Of a stretch of 64,000 bases of DNA, positions 42,217-50,370 are shown piece by piece. The notes below the pieces were generated by a model. That model saw only the letters and a list, made by a program, of their open reading frames with translations. It was not told the origin of the DNA and did no database searches. The first letter of the stretch is position 1. Every line of letters begins with the position of its first letter. A program made the position numbers and the translations under genes. The stretch comes from Flavobacterium sp. LMO8 (GTDB lineage Bacteria; Bacteroidota; Bacteroidia; Flavobacteriales; Flavobacteriaceae), in contig NZ_WIBJ01000027.1 of NCBI RefSeq assembly GCF_009495755.1, forward strand, positions 1 to 64,000. Reading direction: 5' to 3'.

Positions 42217-43062
42217 TTATTTAAGTATCGATTCTTTTGGCAATTTTTTATCGATAATTTGAAGCTTCAAAAGTTGTTCCATTATTTTATCTAATGTTGG
42301 AGCACTCATTTGCTTTTGAGACCAACGCGTTAATTTCAGCCATTCTTGAATCGCTTCTACTTTTTGATTGTATTTTGAAGCTAAAGTTCTGTCAATACTT
42401 GGAATTAGCTTAAACTCTTCAGTTGTAGTATTAATAATGTCTAAAATTTGTTCGATAACTTCTGGATGGTTTTCCAAAACTTCATTGCGAACCGCAATCA
42501 CAAAACAAGGCCAAGGAGTAGGGCAATCGGCTATTCTTCTGAAAATTCCTTTATCAACCAAAGGTTGTGTCATAAAACGTTCCCACATAAAATAATCAGA
42601 TTTTCCTGAAGTAAGACTTTCAACAGCACCATCAATGGTATTTACGATTTCAAATTGTAAGTTTTCGGTATTCCAATTCTGGTTTTGTGCATTCACAATA
42701 CTCATCAAATGTGAACCGGAGCCCATGCGAGAAATCGCTACTTTTTTATGTTCTAAATCGGAAAGAGTTTTATAATTTGAATTAGCCGCAACGTGAATTC
42801 CCCAAATCAAAGGACTTTGTACATAAACTTGCACAATCTTACTCGGATTTCCAACGGCGATATCTTTGATGATTCCTTCGGTAAGAATTACGGCAATATC
42901 GGTTTCGCCATCGCGCAACATTTGACACATTTTACCTGTTCCTTCTGGAACATCTGTCCATTGTAAATCGATTCCAACGGCTTCAAATTCGCCATCTTCA
43001 ATGCACATGTGCCAAGGTAAGTTAAAATGCTCTGGAACGCCTACTATTTTGATTGTTTTCAT
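42217..43062 (-). CDS. Cytosolic periplasmic-binding-protein-like protein (Ca3427-like)
   Basis: The 281-residue protein has the type 2 periplasmic-binding-protein fold of the NMT1/ThiY group (VGVPEHFNLPWHMCIEDGEF, GMGS-like AISRMGSGSHLMSIVNAQ, VNTIDGAVESLTSGKSDYFMWE) but no signal peptide or lipobox, and no ABC permease is nearby. It resembles the Ca3427-like family, cytosolic binding proteins shared by bacteria and fungi. Ligand unknown. Confidence 0.72.
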   Translation of the reverse strand: MKTIKIVGVPEHFNLPWHMCIEDGEFEAVGIDLQWTDVPEGTGKMCQMLRDGETDIAVILTEGIIKDIAVGNPSKIVQVYVQSPLIWGIHVAANSNYKTLSDLEHKKVAISRMGSGSHLMSIVNAQNQNWNTENLQFEIVNTIDGAVESLTSGKSDYFMWERFMTQPLVDKGIFRRIADCPTPWPCFVIAVRNEVLENHPEVIEQILDIINTTTEEFKLIPSIDRTLASKYNQKVEAIQEWLKLTRWSQKQMSAPTLDKIMEQLLKLQIIDKKLPKESILK

Positions 43063-43117
43063 AGTTATTAATCTAAAAAATCGAAATAATTTAAAAATCT
43101 AAAAAATGGATGAAAAT

Positions 43118-43615
43118 TTATTCAGACAATTTTGAAATACATTGCTCTGTAATTTTCCAAATTTCTTCAAAGGTATTATTTTGATTGCTTTCTTTTATCC
43201 ATTTTTTCAAAAAAGCTTTGTGATATTCCACTTTAAAATCACTTACTTGATTAGGAGTTATTTCGATTTCTTCCATAATATCCTGCTTAATTTTATCATA
43301 GAAAGAATCTGAGGTAGTAGCATCAACTGGAATTTGATTAATTTTCAAATAACAATGTGCTTCAGGAATGTAATTGATATTATTTTTTGAGAGTAAATCG
43401 CCTAATTTTGGTGTATTTACTTCGTCCATTTTAAAAATTCCAATGTACAACTTTACATTTTCAATCTCATTTTTATCCGCAAAATCCTTTAAGAAAGCGT
43501 GTTTAGAACTGCAAGTTCCTTTGTTTTCAGAAAGTACTAAAGAAAAATCGTGCCTATTAGCATTTCTGCCATAGGGAAGGTTTTTTACTTTATTTATTAA
43601 TTCTTCAAAATTCAT
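43118..43615 (-). CDS. Small protein with a transglutaminase-like Cys-His-Asp pattern
   Basis: The 165-residue protein carries Cys35 in NKGTCSSKHAFLKDFA, His87 in YIPEAHCYLKI and Asp98 in IPVDATTSD, with the order and spacing of transglutaminase-like proteins. The segment LVLSENKGTCSSKH is the classical helix start with the catalytic cysteine. It has no signal peptide. The gene starts one base after the stop of the GNAT gene, so both are probably co-translated. Confidence 0.65.
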   Translation of the reverse strand: MNFEELINKVKNLPYGRNANRHDFSLVLSENKGTCSSKHAFLKDFADKNEIENVKLYIGIFKMDEVNTPKLGDLLSKNNINYIPEAHCYLKINQIPVDATTSDSFYDKIKQDIMEEIEITPNQVSDFKVEYHKAFLKKWIKESNQNNTFEEIWKITEQCISKLSE

Positions 43616-43616
43616 T

Positions 43617-44171
43617 TTAACGTTCTAAATTCTGATTTCTAAATTCTAAATTTTCTATCTGCCACCATTTCCAAGTTACTCCATTTTCATCAGGATAATC
43701 CTCGATAAAATTGAAACCTACTTTTTGCAAAACATGATTAGAAGCACCGTTTTCAGCATGTGTGTAAGCATTCATTTCTTGGATTTTCATTTGATTGAAA
43801 CCATGTTCTAACCAAGCAATTGAAGCTTCCGTAGCGAAACCTTTGTTCCAAAATTTTTCATTTAAACGATAACCGTAATCATAGAAATTGGTATTTCCGT
43901 TTTCAACATGGTCGTTTACAAATTTAATCCCTGTCCAACCGATTAGTTCATTCGTGTCTTTAGTAATAGCTACAAAACGCCCGATTCCATTATTGATGTA
44001 TTGTTGTCTAACCATATCAATGTAAGCATGAACTTCATCAATATGAACAACTGGTTTTTGCCATAGATATTTATGAACATTAGGATTGCAATCCATTTCA
44101 AATAACGAATTTGCATCTTCATGACGCATTTCTCTTAGAATTAATCGGGGTGTTTCTAGTATTAAGTTCAT
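43617..44171 (-). CDS. GNAT-family N-acetyltransferase (RimJ-like)
   Basis: The 184-residue protein starts with the RimJ/RimL-type LETPRLILREMRHEDANSLFEM and has acetyl-CoA-binding motif A around YRLNEKFWNKGFATEASIAW and HAENGASNHVLQKVGFNF. The last ten residues (LEFRNQNLER) are encoded by an AT-rich imperfect repeat, which suggests the stop was extended by repeat DNA. The acceptor is unknown. Confidence 0.88.
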   Translation of the reverse strand: MNLILETPRLILREMRHEDANSLFEMDCNPNVHKYLWQKPVVHIDEVHAYIDMVRQQYINNGIGRFVAITKDTNELIGWTGIKFVNDHVENGNTNFYDYGYRLNEKFWNKGFATEASIAWLEHGFNQMKIQEMNAYTHAENGASNHVLQKVGFNFIEDYPDENGVTWKWWQIENLEFRNQNLER

Positions 44172-44186
44172 TTTATAATTTCATCA

Positions 44187-44255
44187 TTCAATATTCGTTA
44201 TTCGATATTCAACGTTTAAACTTGGAATAGCCAATTTTGAACAACGAATATTGAA
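44187..44255. repeat. Inverted repeat upstream of the GNAT gene
   Basis: A perfect 13-base arm TTCAATATTCGTT (44187-44199) pairs with 44243-44255 across 43 bases. The left side also contains a second partial copy (ATTCGATATTCAACG). It lies in the 91-bp spacer between the nucleoside phosphorylase stop and the GNAT start. Confidence 0.6.
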
Positions 44256-44262
44256 GTTTTGG

Positions 44263-45129
44263 TTATTCTGACAACTTATTTAAAGTGTATTCAATTAATT
44301 CATCTACAGCTTTATATGGGTCTTCACTGAAAGTTCCAGTTGCGCGGTTGGCGATGATAGCATTTAATGATAAACAATTGTGACCTAATAGTTTTCCTAA
44401 ACCATAAATAGCTCCAGTTTCCATTTCTAAATTAGTCATTCGAGTTCCGTTAAAATTGAAACTATCCATTTTAGAATTTAATTCAGGATCTTGAATTCCT
44501 AAACGCACTATACGACCTTGTGGCCCATAAAAACCACCAGCTGTTCCGGTGAATCCTTTGAAAATTTTATCGCTTTCTAATTTTTGCTCTAAAGTTTTAC
44601 TTCCTGCAATTACGTATGGACGACCTTTTCTCATGTCCCAATTCGTTTGTTTGATAAAAGCTTCTTCCATTTCGGTTTCTGAAATATCGTCAATTAAATA
44701 GGAGCGAAGCATGTTATCCAAACCTAAGCCATATTGACTCATTACAAAACTATCACATGGAATATCAGCTTGTAACGAACCTGAAGTTCCGATACGAACA
44801 ATGTTCAATGAAGTTAATTCTTTTTTAACCGTTCTGGTTTCTAAATCAACGTTTACCAAAGCGTCTAATTCATTCATTACGATGTCGATGTTGTCTGGAC
44901 CAATTCCAGTTGACATAACCGTAATTCTTTTGCCTTTATAAGTTCCAGTTTGGGTTTTAAATTCACGTTTTTGAGTAGTAAACTCAATAGAATCAAAGTG
45001 TTTTGTGATTTTTTCAACACGGTTTTGATCCCCAACGAAGATAATATCGTTAGCGATTTGTCCAGGTTTTAAATTAATGTGATATACACTTCCGTCTGGA
45101 TTTAATATTAATTCTGATGCTGCTATCAT
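44263..45129 (-). CDS. Nucleoside phosphorylase, uridine-phosphorylase type
   Basis: The 288-residue protein is a PNP/UDP family phosphorylase: FVGDQNRVEKITKHF, the phosphate-binding VMSTGIGPDNIDIVMNEL, RIGTSGSLQADIPC, and the ribose/base region NLEMETGAIYGLGKLLGH. It should split uridine or a related nucleoside with phosphate in the cytosol. Confidence 0.88.
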   Translation of the reverse strand: MIAASELILNPDGSVYHINLKPGQIANDIIFVGDQNRVEKITKHFDSIEFTTQKREFKTQTGTYKGKRITVMSTGIGPDNIDIVMNELDALVNVDLETRTVKKELTSLNIVRIGTSGSLQADIPCDSFVMSQYGLGLDNMLRSYLIDDISETEMEEAFIKQTNWDMRKGRPYVIAGSKTLEQKLESDKIFKGFTGTAGGFYGPQGRIVRLGIQDPELNSKMDSFNFNGTRMTNLEMETGAIYGLGKLLGHNCLSLNAIIANRATGTFSEDPYKAVDELIEYTLNKLSE

Positions 45130-45146
45130 TTATTTTTTAGTTTAAA

Positions 45147-45190
45147 GTTTCAGGTTTCAGGTTCTTAACTTTGAACTTGAAACTTGAAAC
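45147..45190. repeat. Imperfect hairpin between the SUI1 and nucleoside phosphorylase genes
   Basis: GTTTCAGGTTTCAGGTTC (45147-45164) pairs with 45173-45190 (GAACTTGAAACTTGAAAC) around an eight-base loop; the two mismatches become G-U pairs in RNA. Each arm is itself a tandem direct repeat of seven bases. Confidence 0.6.
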
Positions 45191-45194
45191 AAAT

Positions 45195-45527
45195 TTATCC
45201 GCCTACGCGTTTTGTTTTGAATCCTTTGTCTTGTAGAATTTTCATGATTTTATCACGATAATCACCTTGTATGATGATTTCGCCGTCTTTAAAAGTACCA
45301 CCAACCGCTAATTTGCTTTTGATTTCCTTCGCTAAGATTTTAAAATCTTCATCTTCGCCTTCATATCCTGAAATTATCGTGGTTGGTTTCCCTTTACGTT
45401 TCTCATATTTGCAAATCATCGGTTCTTTTTGAACGAATAATTCATGAGGAGTTTCCTCGATAGCTTCTGGTTCGTTAGAAACTTCGTGGTTAGGGAATAG
45501 TTTTTTTAATTGTTCGCTTAAATCCAT
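45195..45527 (-). CDS. SUI1/YciH-type translation factor homologue
   Basis: From the ATG at 45527 the protein has 110 residues, the normal YciH length. An earlier start at 45608 would add 27 hydrophobic, unconserved residues. The SUI1 core reads KRKGKPTTIISGYEG, LAKEIKSKLAVGGTFKDGEIIIQGDYRDKI and LQDKGFKTKRVGG, the RNA-binding face of eIF1-like proteins. It likely binds the 30S subunit. Confidence 0.92.
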   Translation of the reverse strand: MDLSEQLKKLFPNHEVSNEPEAIEETPHELFVQKEPMICKYEKRKGKPTTIISGYEGEDEDFKILAKEIKSKLAVGGTFKDGEIIIQGDYRDKIMKILQDKGFKTKRVGG

Positions 45528-45645
45528 TTTTAATAAGTTAACAAGTTCTACAATAACAAAGTTACTTTGTTTTATGTTAGATTTTATAAAAAACAAAAAA
45601 GACATCAAGAAAACTTAATGCCTTTTCTATCTATTATAAAATTAT

Positions 45646-46599
45646 TTATTTCTTAATCAATCCTAATTCTACCAAACGCTCATGCAAGAACTCACCAGCG
45701 GTGATATCTTCGTATAATTTGGGATTGTTTTCATCGATACATTCTGGTAAGCAATTTAAACTCATATCGCTTACTGGGTGCATGAAGAAAGGAATTGAAT
45801 AACGAGAAGAACCCCACAATTCTCTTGGTGGATTTACCACTTGGTGAATCGTTGATTTCAACTTGTTGTTGGTATGTCTTGATAACATATCACCTACGTT
45901 AATCATCAATTCGTCTGGTTGTGCCATAGCATCAATCCATTCTCCGTTGTGATTTTGTACTTGTAATCCTTTTCCTTGAGCTCCCATTAATAAGGTAATC
46001 AAGTTAATGTCACCATGTGCTGCTGCACGAACGGCACCATCTTGAGGCTCGTCAGTAATTGGTGGGTAGTGGATTGGACGTAAAATACTATTTCCATCTT
46101 TGATGTATTTGTCAAAGTAGAATTCGTCTAAACCAATGTAAAGTGCTAACGCTCTTAACACATAAACACCTGTTTTTTCTAACATTTGGTAGGCTTCTTT
46201 ACCTACTTCATTGAATTTAGGTAATTCCGTTACTTCCACGTTATCTGGATATTCGCCAGCGTACTTTGAGCCTTCGCTAACATATTGTCCAAAATGCCAA
46301 AACTCTTTTAAATCTCCAGCAGAGCGACCTTTAGCATGTTCTTTACCGAAAGAAACATAACCACGTTGTCCGCCAATACCTGGGATTTCGTATTTTGCTT
46401 TGGTTTCTAAAGGAAGTGTAAAGAAGTTTCTCACTTCTGAATACAATCCTTCAACTAATTTGTCATCTAAAAAATGACCTTTTAATGCTACGAATCCGAT
46501 TTCTTCGTAGGCTTTTCCGATTTCATTTACAAATTTTTGTTTACGTGCCGGATCATCCGACAGGAAATCACGTAAGTCAACACTAGGAATTTGTTGCAT
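45646..46599 (-). CDS. Isopenicillin-N-synthase-family 2OG-Fe(II) oxygenase
   Basis: The 317-residue protein has the jelly-roll N-terminal DIOX_N-like region (VDLRDFLSDDPARKQKFVNE, EIGFVALKGH) and the iron site His195, Asp197 and His252, with Arg266-x-Ser268 binding 2-oxoglutarate (SSRYSIPFFMHP). It is probably a hydroxylase of a small molecule; the substrate is not evident. Confidence 0.88.
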   Translation of the reverse strand: MQQIPSVDLRDFLSDDPARKQKFVNEIGKAYEEIGFVALKGHFLDDKLVEGLYSEVRNFFTLPLETKAKYEIPGIGGQRGYVSFGKEHAKGRSAGDLKEFWHFGQYVSEGSKYAGEYPDNVEVTELPKFNEVGKEAYQMLEKTGVYVLRALALYIGLDEFYFDKYIKDGNSILRPIHYPPITDEPQDGAVRAAAHGDINLITLLMGAQGKGLQVQNHNGEWIDAMAQPDELMINVGDMLSRHTNNKLKSTIHQVVNPPRELWGSSRYSIPFFMHPVSDMSLNCLPECIDENNPKLYEDITAGEFLHERLVELGLIKK

Positions 46600-46801
46600 A
46601 CTTAAGCTTTGTTGTTAATAAATCAAATGGGCTTTAACCCAAGTAAATACAAAGGTAATTATTTATTTTAATTGTGAAAGTGGAAAGTTGTTAACAATTG
46701 GTGATGGGTGATATGGTGATTGGGAAATTGAGAGTTGACTTTTAATTTGAACTTGACCTTGTTCTTGACCTTGAAATTTGATTCATCTTTTTTTATAACA
46801 A
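46600..46801. other. Intergenic region with short internal repeats
   Basis: This region holds imperfect repeats such as GGTGATGGGTGATATGGTGAT (about 46700-46720) and AACTTGACCTTGTTCTTGACC (about 46749-46769). I see no gene in it. The E1 promoter follows. Confidence 0.4.
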
Positions 46802-46834
46802 TTTGATTTCAAAATGTTATTTTTATTACTTTTG
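46802..46834 (+). promoter_or_regulatory. Promoter of the E1 dehydrogenase gene
   Basis: TTTG (46802-46805), a 21-base spacer and TACTTTTG (46827-46834) form a full Bacteroidota promoter, 25 bases before the ATG at 46860. Confidence 0.7.
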
Positions 46835-46859
46835 AGCAAAATTTAATTGTTCCATCATT

Positions 46860-48836
46860 ATGAACTTTGAAAGAAAAGAGTTATCGAATTCGCAACTGCT
46901 TGATTTATACAAGAAAATCTTAAAACCGCGTTTGATTGAAGAGAAAATGTTGATTCTAATCCGACAAGGAAAAGTTTCGAAATGGTTTTCTGGAATTGGA
47001 CAAGAAGCTATTTCTGTTGGGATAACTTCGGTTTTGGATAAAGATGAATATATTTTACCCATGCACCGTAATTTAGGTGTTTTTACTACTCGTGATATTC
47101 CATTGCACCGTTTATTTTCGCAATGGCAAGGAAAGAAAAACGGATTTACAAAAGGACGTGATAGAAGTTTCCACTTTGGAACCCAAGAATATAAAATTAT
47201 TGGAATGATTTCGCATTTAGGTCCTCAATTAGGGATTGCTGACGGAATCGCATTAGCCAATAAACTAAGAAAAAACGGAAAAGTAACCGCTGTATTTACA
47301 GGTGAAGGTGCTACTTCGGAAGGAGATTTTCACGAAGCGTTGAATATTGCTGCGGTTTGGGAATTACCGGTTTTATTCGTGATTGAAAATAATGGTTACG
47401 GATTATCAACACCAACAAACGAACAATACCGTTGTGAGAATTTAGCTGATAAAGGTGTAGGTTACGGAATGGAAAGCCACATTGTAGATGGAAATAACTT
47501 ATTAGAAGTTGTGCATTTGATTTCGGAATTAAAAGCTTCTATGATTGAAAATCCGCGTCCAGTGTTGTTAGAGTTCAAAACGTTTAGAATGCGTGGGCAT
47601 GAAGAAGCTAGTGGTACAAAATACGTTCCGCAAGAATTGATGGACATGTGGGCGGTGAAAGATCCAGTGGAGAATTATAGAAATTACTTAAAAGCTACAG
47701 CGGTTTTATCAGACGAAGATGATGACGCTATTAGAGCTGAAATTAAGAAAGAAATCGATAGAGATTGGGCAAAAGTTCAAGAAGAACCAGAAATTGTAGC
47801 TTCTTTGGAAGAGGAATTAGGTGATGTTTATAAACCTTACGAATTTGAAGCATTCAATCCTTCTTCAGAAGTAGAAAATATCCGTGTGATTGATGCTATT
47901 TCTAATGGTTTACGTCAGTCGATGGAACGCCATGAGAATTTAGTTATCATGGGACAAGATATCGCCGAATATGGCGGAGCTTTCAAAATTACAGACGGAT
48001 TCGTAGCTCAATTTGGAAAAGAAAGAGTTAGAAATACACCAATCTGTGAAAGTGCTGTAGTTTCAGCGGCTAACGGATTATCAATAAATGGATATAAAGC
48101 GGTAATGGAAATGCAATTTGCAGATTTCGTTTCTACAGGTTTTAACCCAATCGTAAACTTATTAGCTAAGCAACATTACAGATGGTTAGAAAAGTCAGAT
48201 GTAGTGGTGCGTATGCCTTGTGGTGGAGGAACGCAAGCGGGACCTTTCCATTCACAAACTAACGAAGCTTGGTTTACTAAAACTCCGGGATTGAAAGTGG
48301 TGTATCCAGCATTTCCTTATGATGCCAAAGGTTTATTAAATACCGCTATTAACGATCCAAATCCCGTATTATTCTTCGAGCATAAGCAATTGTATAGAAG
48401 TGTGTATCAAGATGTGCCAAAAGATTACTACACCTTACCATTCGGAAAAGCGTCATTGATTAAAGAAGGAAATGATGTAACCATTATTTCGTTTGGAGCT
48501 GGAGTTCATTGGGCTTTAGAAACTTTAGCTAAAAATCAAGAAATTAAAGCAGATTTATTGGATTTAAGAACTTTACAACCAATGGATTGGGAGACAATTT
48601 ACATTTCTGTTAAAAAAACAAATAAAGTAATCATTTTACAAGAAGATACTTTATTTGGTGGTGTGGCTAGTGATATTTCAGCAATGATTATGGAAAACTG
48701 TTTTGAATATTTAGATGCTCCAGTTAGAAGAGTTGGAAGTTTAGAATCACCTATTCCATTTATGAAATCATTAGAAGATCAATATTTACCTAAAGTTAGA
48801 TTTGAAAAAGAATTAAAAGAGCTATTGGCTTATTAA
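46860..48836 (+). CDS. Fused alpha-beta E1 of the branched-chain 2-oxoacid dehydrogenase complex
   Basis: The 658-residue protein fuses E1 alpha (residues 1-310; the ThDP motif GEGATSEGDFHEALNIA ending in ENNGYG) and E1 beta (about 335-658; DIAEYGGAFKITDGF, RVRNTPICESAVVSAANG, PFHSQTNEAWFTKTPGLKVVYP, ILQEDTLFGG). It decarboxylates branched-chain 2-oxoacids and passes the acyl group to E2. The fusion is common in Bacteroidota. E2 and E3 are not in this window. Confidence 0.93.
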   Translation: MNFERKELSNSQLLDLYKKILKPRLIEEKMLILIRQGKVSKWFSGIGQEAISVGITSVLDKDEYILPMHRNLGVFTTRDIPLHRLFSQWQGKKNGFTKGRDRSFHFGTQEYKIIGMISHLGPQLGIADGIALANKLRKNGKVTAVFTGEGATSEGDFHEALNIAAVWELPVLFVIENNGYGLSTPTNEQYRCENLADKGVGYGMESHIVDGNNLLEVVHLISELKASMIENPRPVLLEFKTFRMRGHEEASGTKYVPQELMDMWAVKDPVENYRNYLKATAVLSDEDDDAIRAEIKKEIDRDWAKVQEEPEIVASLEEELGDVYKPYEFEAFNPSSEVENIRVIDAISNGLRQSMERHENLVIMGQDIAEYGGAFKITDGFVAQFGKERVRNTPICESAVVSAANGLSINGYKAVMEMQFADFVSTGFNPIVNLLAKQHYRWLEKSDVVVRMPCGGGTQAGPFHSQTNEAWFTKTPGLKVVYPAFPYDAKGLLNTAINDPNPVLFFEHKQLYRSVYQDVPKDYYTLPFGKASLIKEGNDVTIISFGAGVHWALETLAKNQEIKADLLDLRTLQPMDWETIYISVKKTNKVIILQEDTLFGGVASDISAMIMENCFEYLDAPVRRVGSLESPIPFMKSLEDQYLPKVRFEKELKELLAY

Positions 48837-48856
48837 TTTGAACAATAAATATTATA

Positions 48857-48887
48857 AAAAAAAGACACTTTCGGGTGTCTTTTTTTA
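48857..48887. terminator. Bidirectional terminator between E1 and LysR genes
   Basis: AAAAAGACAC pairs with GTGTCTTTTT around TTTCGG, with A and T tracts on both sides. It ends both the E1 gene and the convergent LysR gene, whose stop is four bases away. Confidence 0.85.
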
Positions 48888-48890
48888 ATT

Positions 48891-49814
48891 TTACATCGTC
48901 TCATACCAGCTAAATTTGGAGTGGATTATCGCTTCTTTTTCCTTTTTTAAATAATCCAAATAGGCTAGGGCGGCTGGGTTGTGGTTTTTACCTTTTACCC
49001 AAATCAAACTCCAGTCGGTTTTTATGGGTAATCCTTTTAAGGGGATAATTTGTAAGTCCTTGTTTTGTATCTCTTTACGAATACCAATTAAGGGCATAAT
49101 TGAATAACCTAATCCTGCTAAAATAGCTTGTTTTATTGCTTCGTTTGAAGTTAATTCCATTCGTTTATTAATCTTAAAATCTTGTTGTACAATGAAACGT
49201 TCCATGGTTTGGCGTGTTCCAGAACCACTTTCTCTAAATAGCAAAGGACGATTTTCAAGTATATCTTCGATTTTCTTTTTCTTGGTAAAATCTTCTTCCA
49301 TATTCCCAACTAAAAACAACTTGTTTTGCATCAAATCTATTTTTTCTACTTTCATTTTATCGGGAAGTATCGAAACCAAAGCAAAATCTACTTCATTGTT
49401 TTGCATACTTTTAACTACTTTATTTTTATTGGTTACATCCATTTCTAATTCTACTCCAGGATGCATTTTTAAAAAATCAGCTAAGAAGTAAGGCATTACA
49501 TATTTACCTGTTGATACAACCGAGATTTTTATTTTCCCAAAAAGCTGTCCTTTATAAGCCAAGGTTTTATAATCGATAGTATTGACTTGTTGTAATATTT
49601 GTTCGGCTGCTTCTGCAATTTCTTTACCAAAATCGGTTACATAAATTTTTCTACCCACAACTTCAGTTAAAGGAATTTCAAATTGATCCTGAAAATTTTT
49701 CAATTGAATTGATACCGCTGGCTGGGTCAAATGCAACTCTTCTGAAGCCTTAGTAACACTCTGATTTTGTACAACTTTTAAGAATATTCGTAATTGATTT
49801 AAAGTATAGTTCAT
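48891..49814 (-). CDS. LysR-family transcriptional regulator, CbbR/CysB-like
   Basis: The 307-residue protein has an N-terminal winged helix (LNQLRIFLKVVQNQSVTKAS, ELHLTQPAVSIQLKNFQ) and a co-inducer domain (about residues 90-295, KIKISVVSTGKYVMPYFLADF, LLFRESGSGTRQTMERFI). The sequence style is that of CbbR-like regulators. It is divergent from the operon ending in the SbtA permease, so it probably controls inorganic-carbon uptake. Confidence 0.88.
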   Translation of the reverse strand: MNYTLNQLRIFLKVVQNQSVTKASEELHLTQPAVSIQLKNFQDQFEIPLTEVVGRKIYVTDFGKEIAEAAEQILQQVNTIDYKTLAYKGQLFGKIKISVVSTGKYVMPYFLADFLKMHPGVELEMDVTNKNKVVKSMQNNEVDFALVSILPDKMKVEKIDLMQNKLFLVGNMEEDFTKKKKIEDILENRPLLFRESGSGTRQTMERFIVQQDFKINKRMELTSNEAIKQAILAGLGYSIMPLIGIRKEIQNKDLQIIPLKGLPIKTDWSLIWVKGKNHNPAALAYLDYLKKEKEAIIHSKFSWYETM

Positions 49815-49916
49815 AAAAATATTTTATATAATGTATTACAAAGATAAATAAAAATATATGAATTATAATTCTAAAATTTGCATCTGAAATTAAATCATAA
49901 GGTAAAAATCCTAACG

Positions 49917-50114
49917 ATGAAAAAAATAATAATACAAATAGTTTTGATACTCTGTGTAGCAATTGAAGCACTATTAATTTTTAAAATGATGGCATCACCT
50001 GAGATTATCTACCAAGAACTTTATGCTGGATTAGCCATTTTAGTACTGCTAACCATAATTCGTTTAATACATAATTTAACAGACATTACTTATGGAAACC
50101 TTGAAGAAAATTAA
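49917..50114 (+). CDS. Small two-helix membrane protein
   Basis: The ATG at 49917 gives 65 residues. It has two predicted membrane segments (about 3-22, IIIQIVLILCVAIEALLIF, and 31-52, LYAGLAILVLLTIIRLI) and a short polar tail. A TTG at 49878 would add 13 unlikely residues. It opens the LysR-divergent operon; its stop overlaps the next gene by 23 bases. Confidence 0.7.
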   Translation: MKKIIIQIVLILCVAIEALLIFKMMASPEIIYQELYAGLAILVLLTIIRLIHNLTDITYGNLEEN

Positions 50115-50370
50115 TTTGATTAATGGTGAATTTAATTCGTTTGAAGCGCGTGAAATCTTAATGGATATGTGCAATAAAAACATCAATTTTAATAAGGTTC
50201 AAAATTTTAGCTCACAAATTCGTTTTGGAGAAGATGATGAAAAAGCTATCCATCGAATTGATCAATTAAGAGAAAGTGTAGCTCATATTTCTGAAATTTT
50301 AGAAGAGGCGAAAGCACATAATAGAAAACTTAAAATAAAATCGTTCATCGAAATCGATTATGAAGACTAA
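50092..50370 (+). CDS. Small protein of unknown function
   Basis: The 92-residue protein is polar and mostly helical. It has INGEFNSFEAREILMDMCNKN at the start and a probable coiled segment (DQLRESVAHISEILEEAKAHNRK, residues 63-85). It overlaps the preceding gene by 23 and the following gene by 11 bases, so expression ratios are coupled. No PII-like fold is visible despite its place near sbtA. Confidence 0.7.
   Translation: METLKKINLINGEFNSFEAREILMDMCNKNINFNKVQNFSSQIRFGEDDEKAIHRIDQLRESVAHISEILEEAKAHNRKLKIKSFIEIDYED

Noticed and set aside
45528..45608. Longer start for the SUI1 homologue
   Set aside because: It would add a hydrophobic segment unlike any YciH protein.
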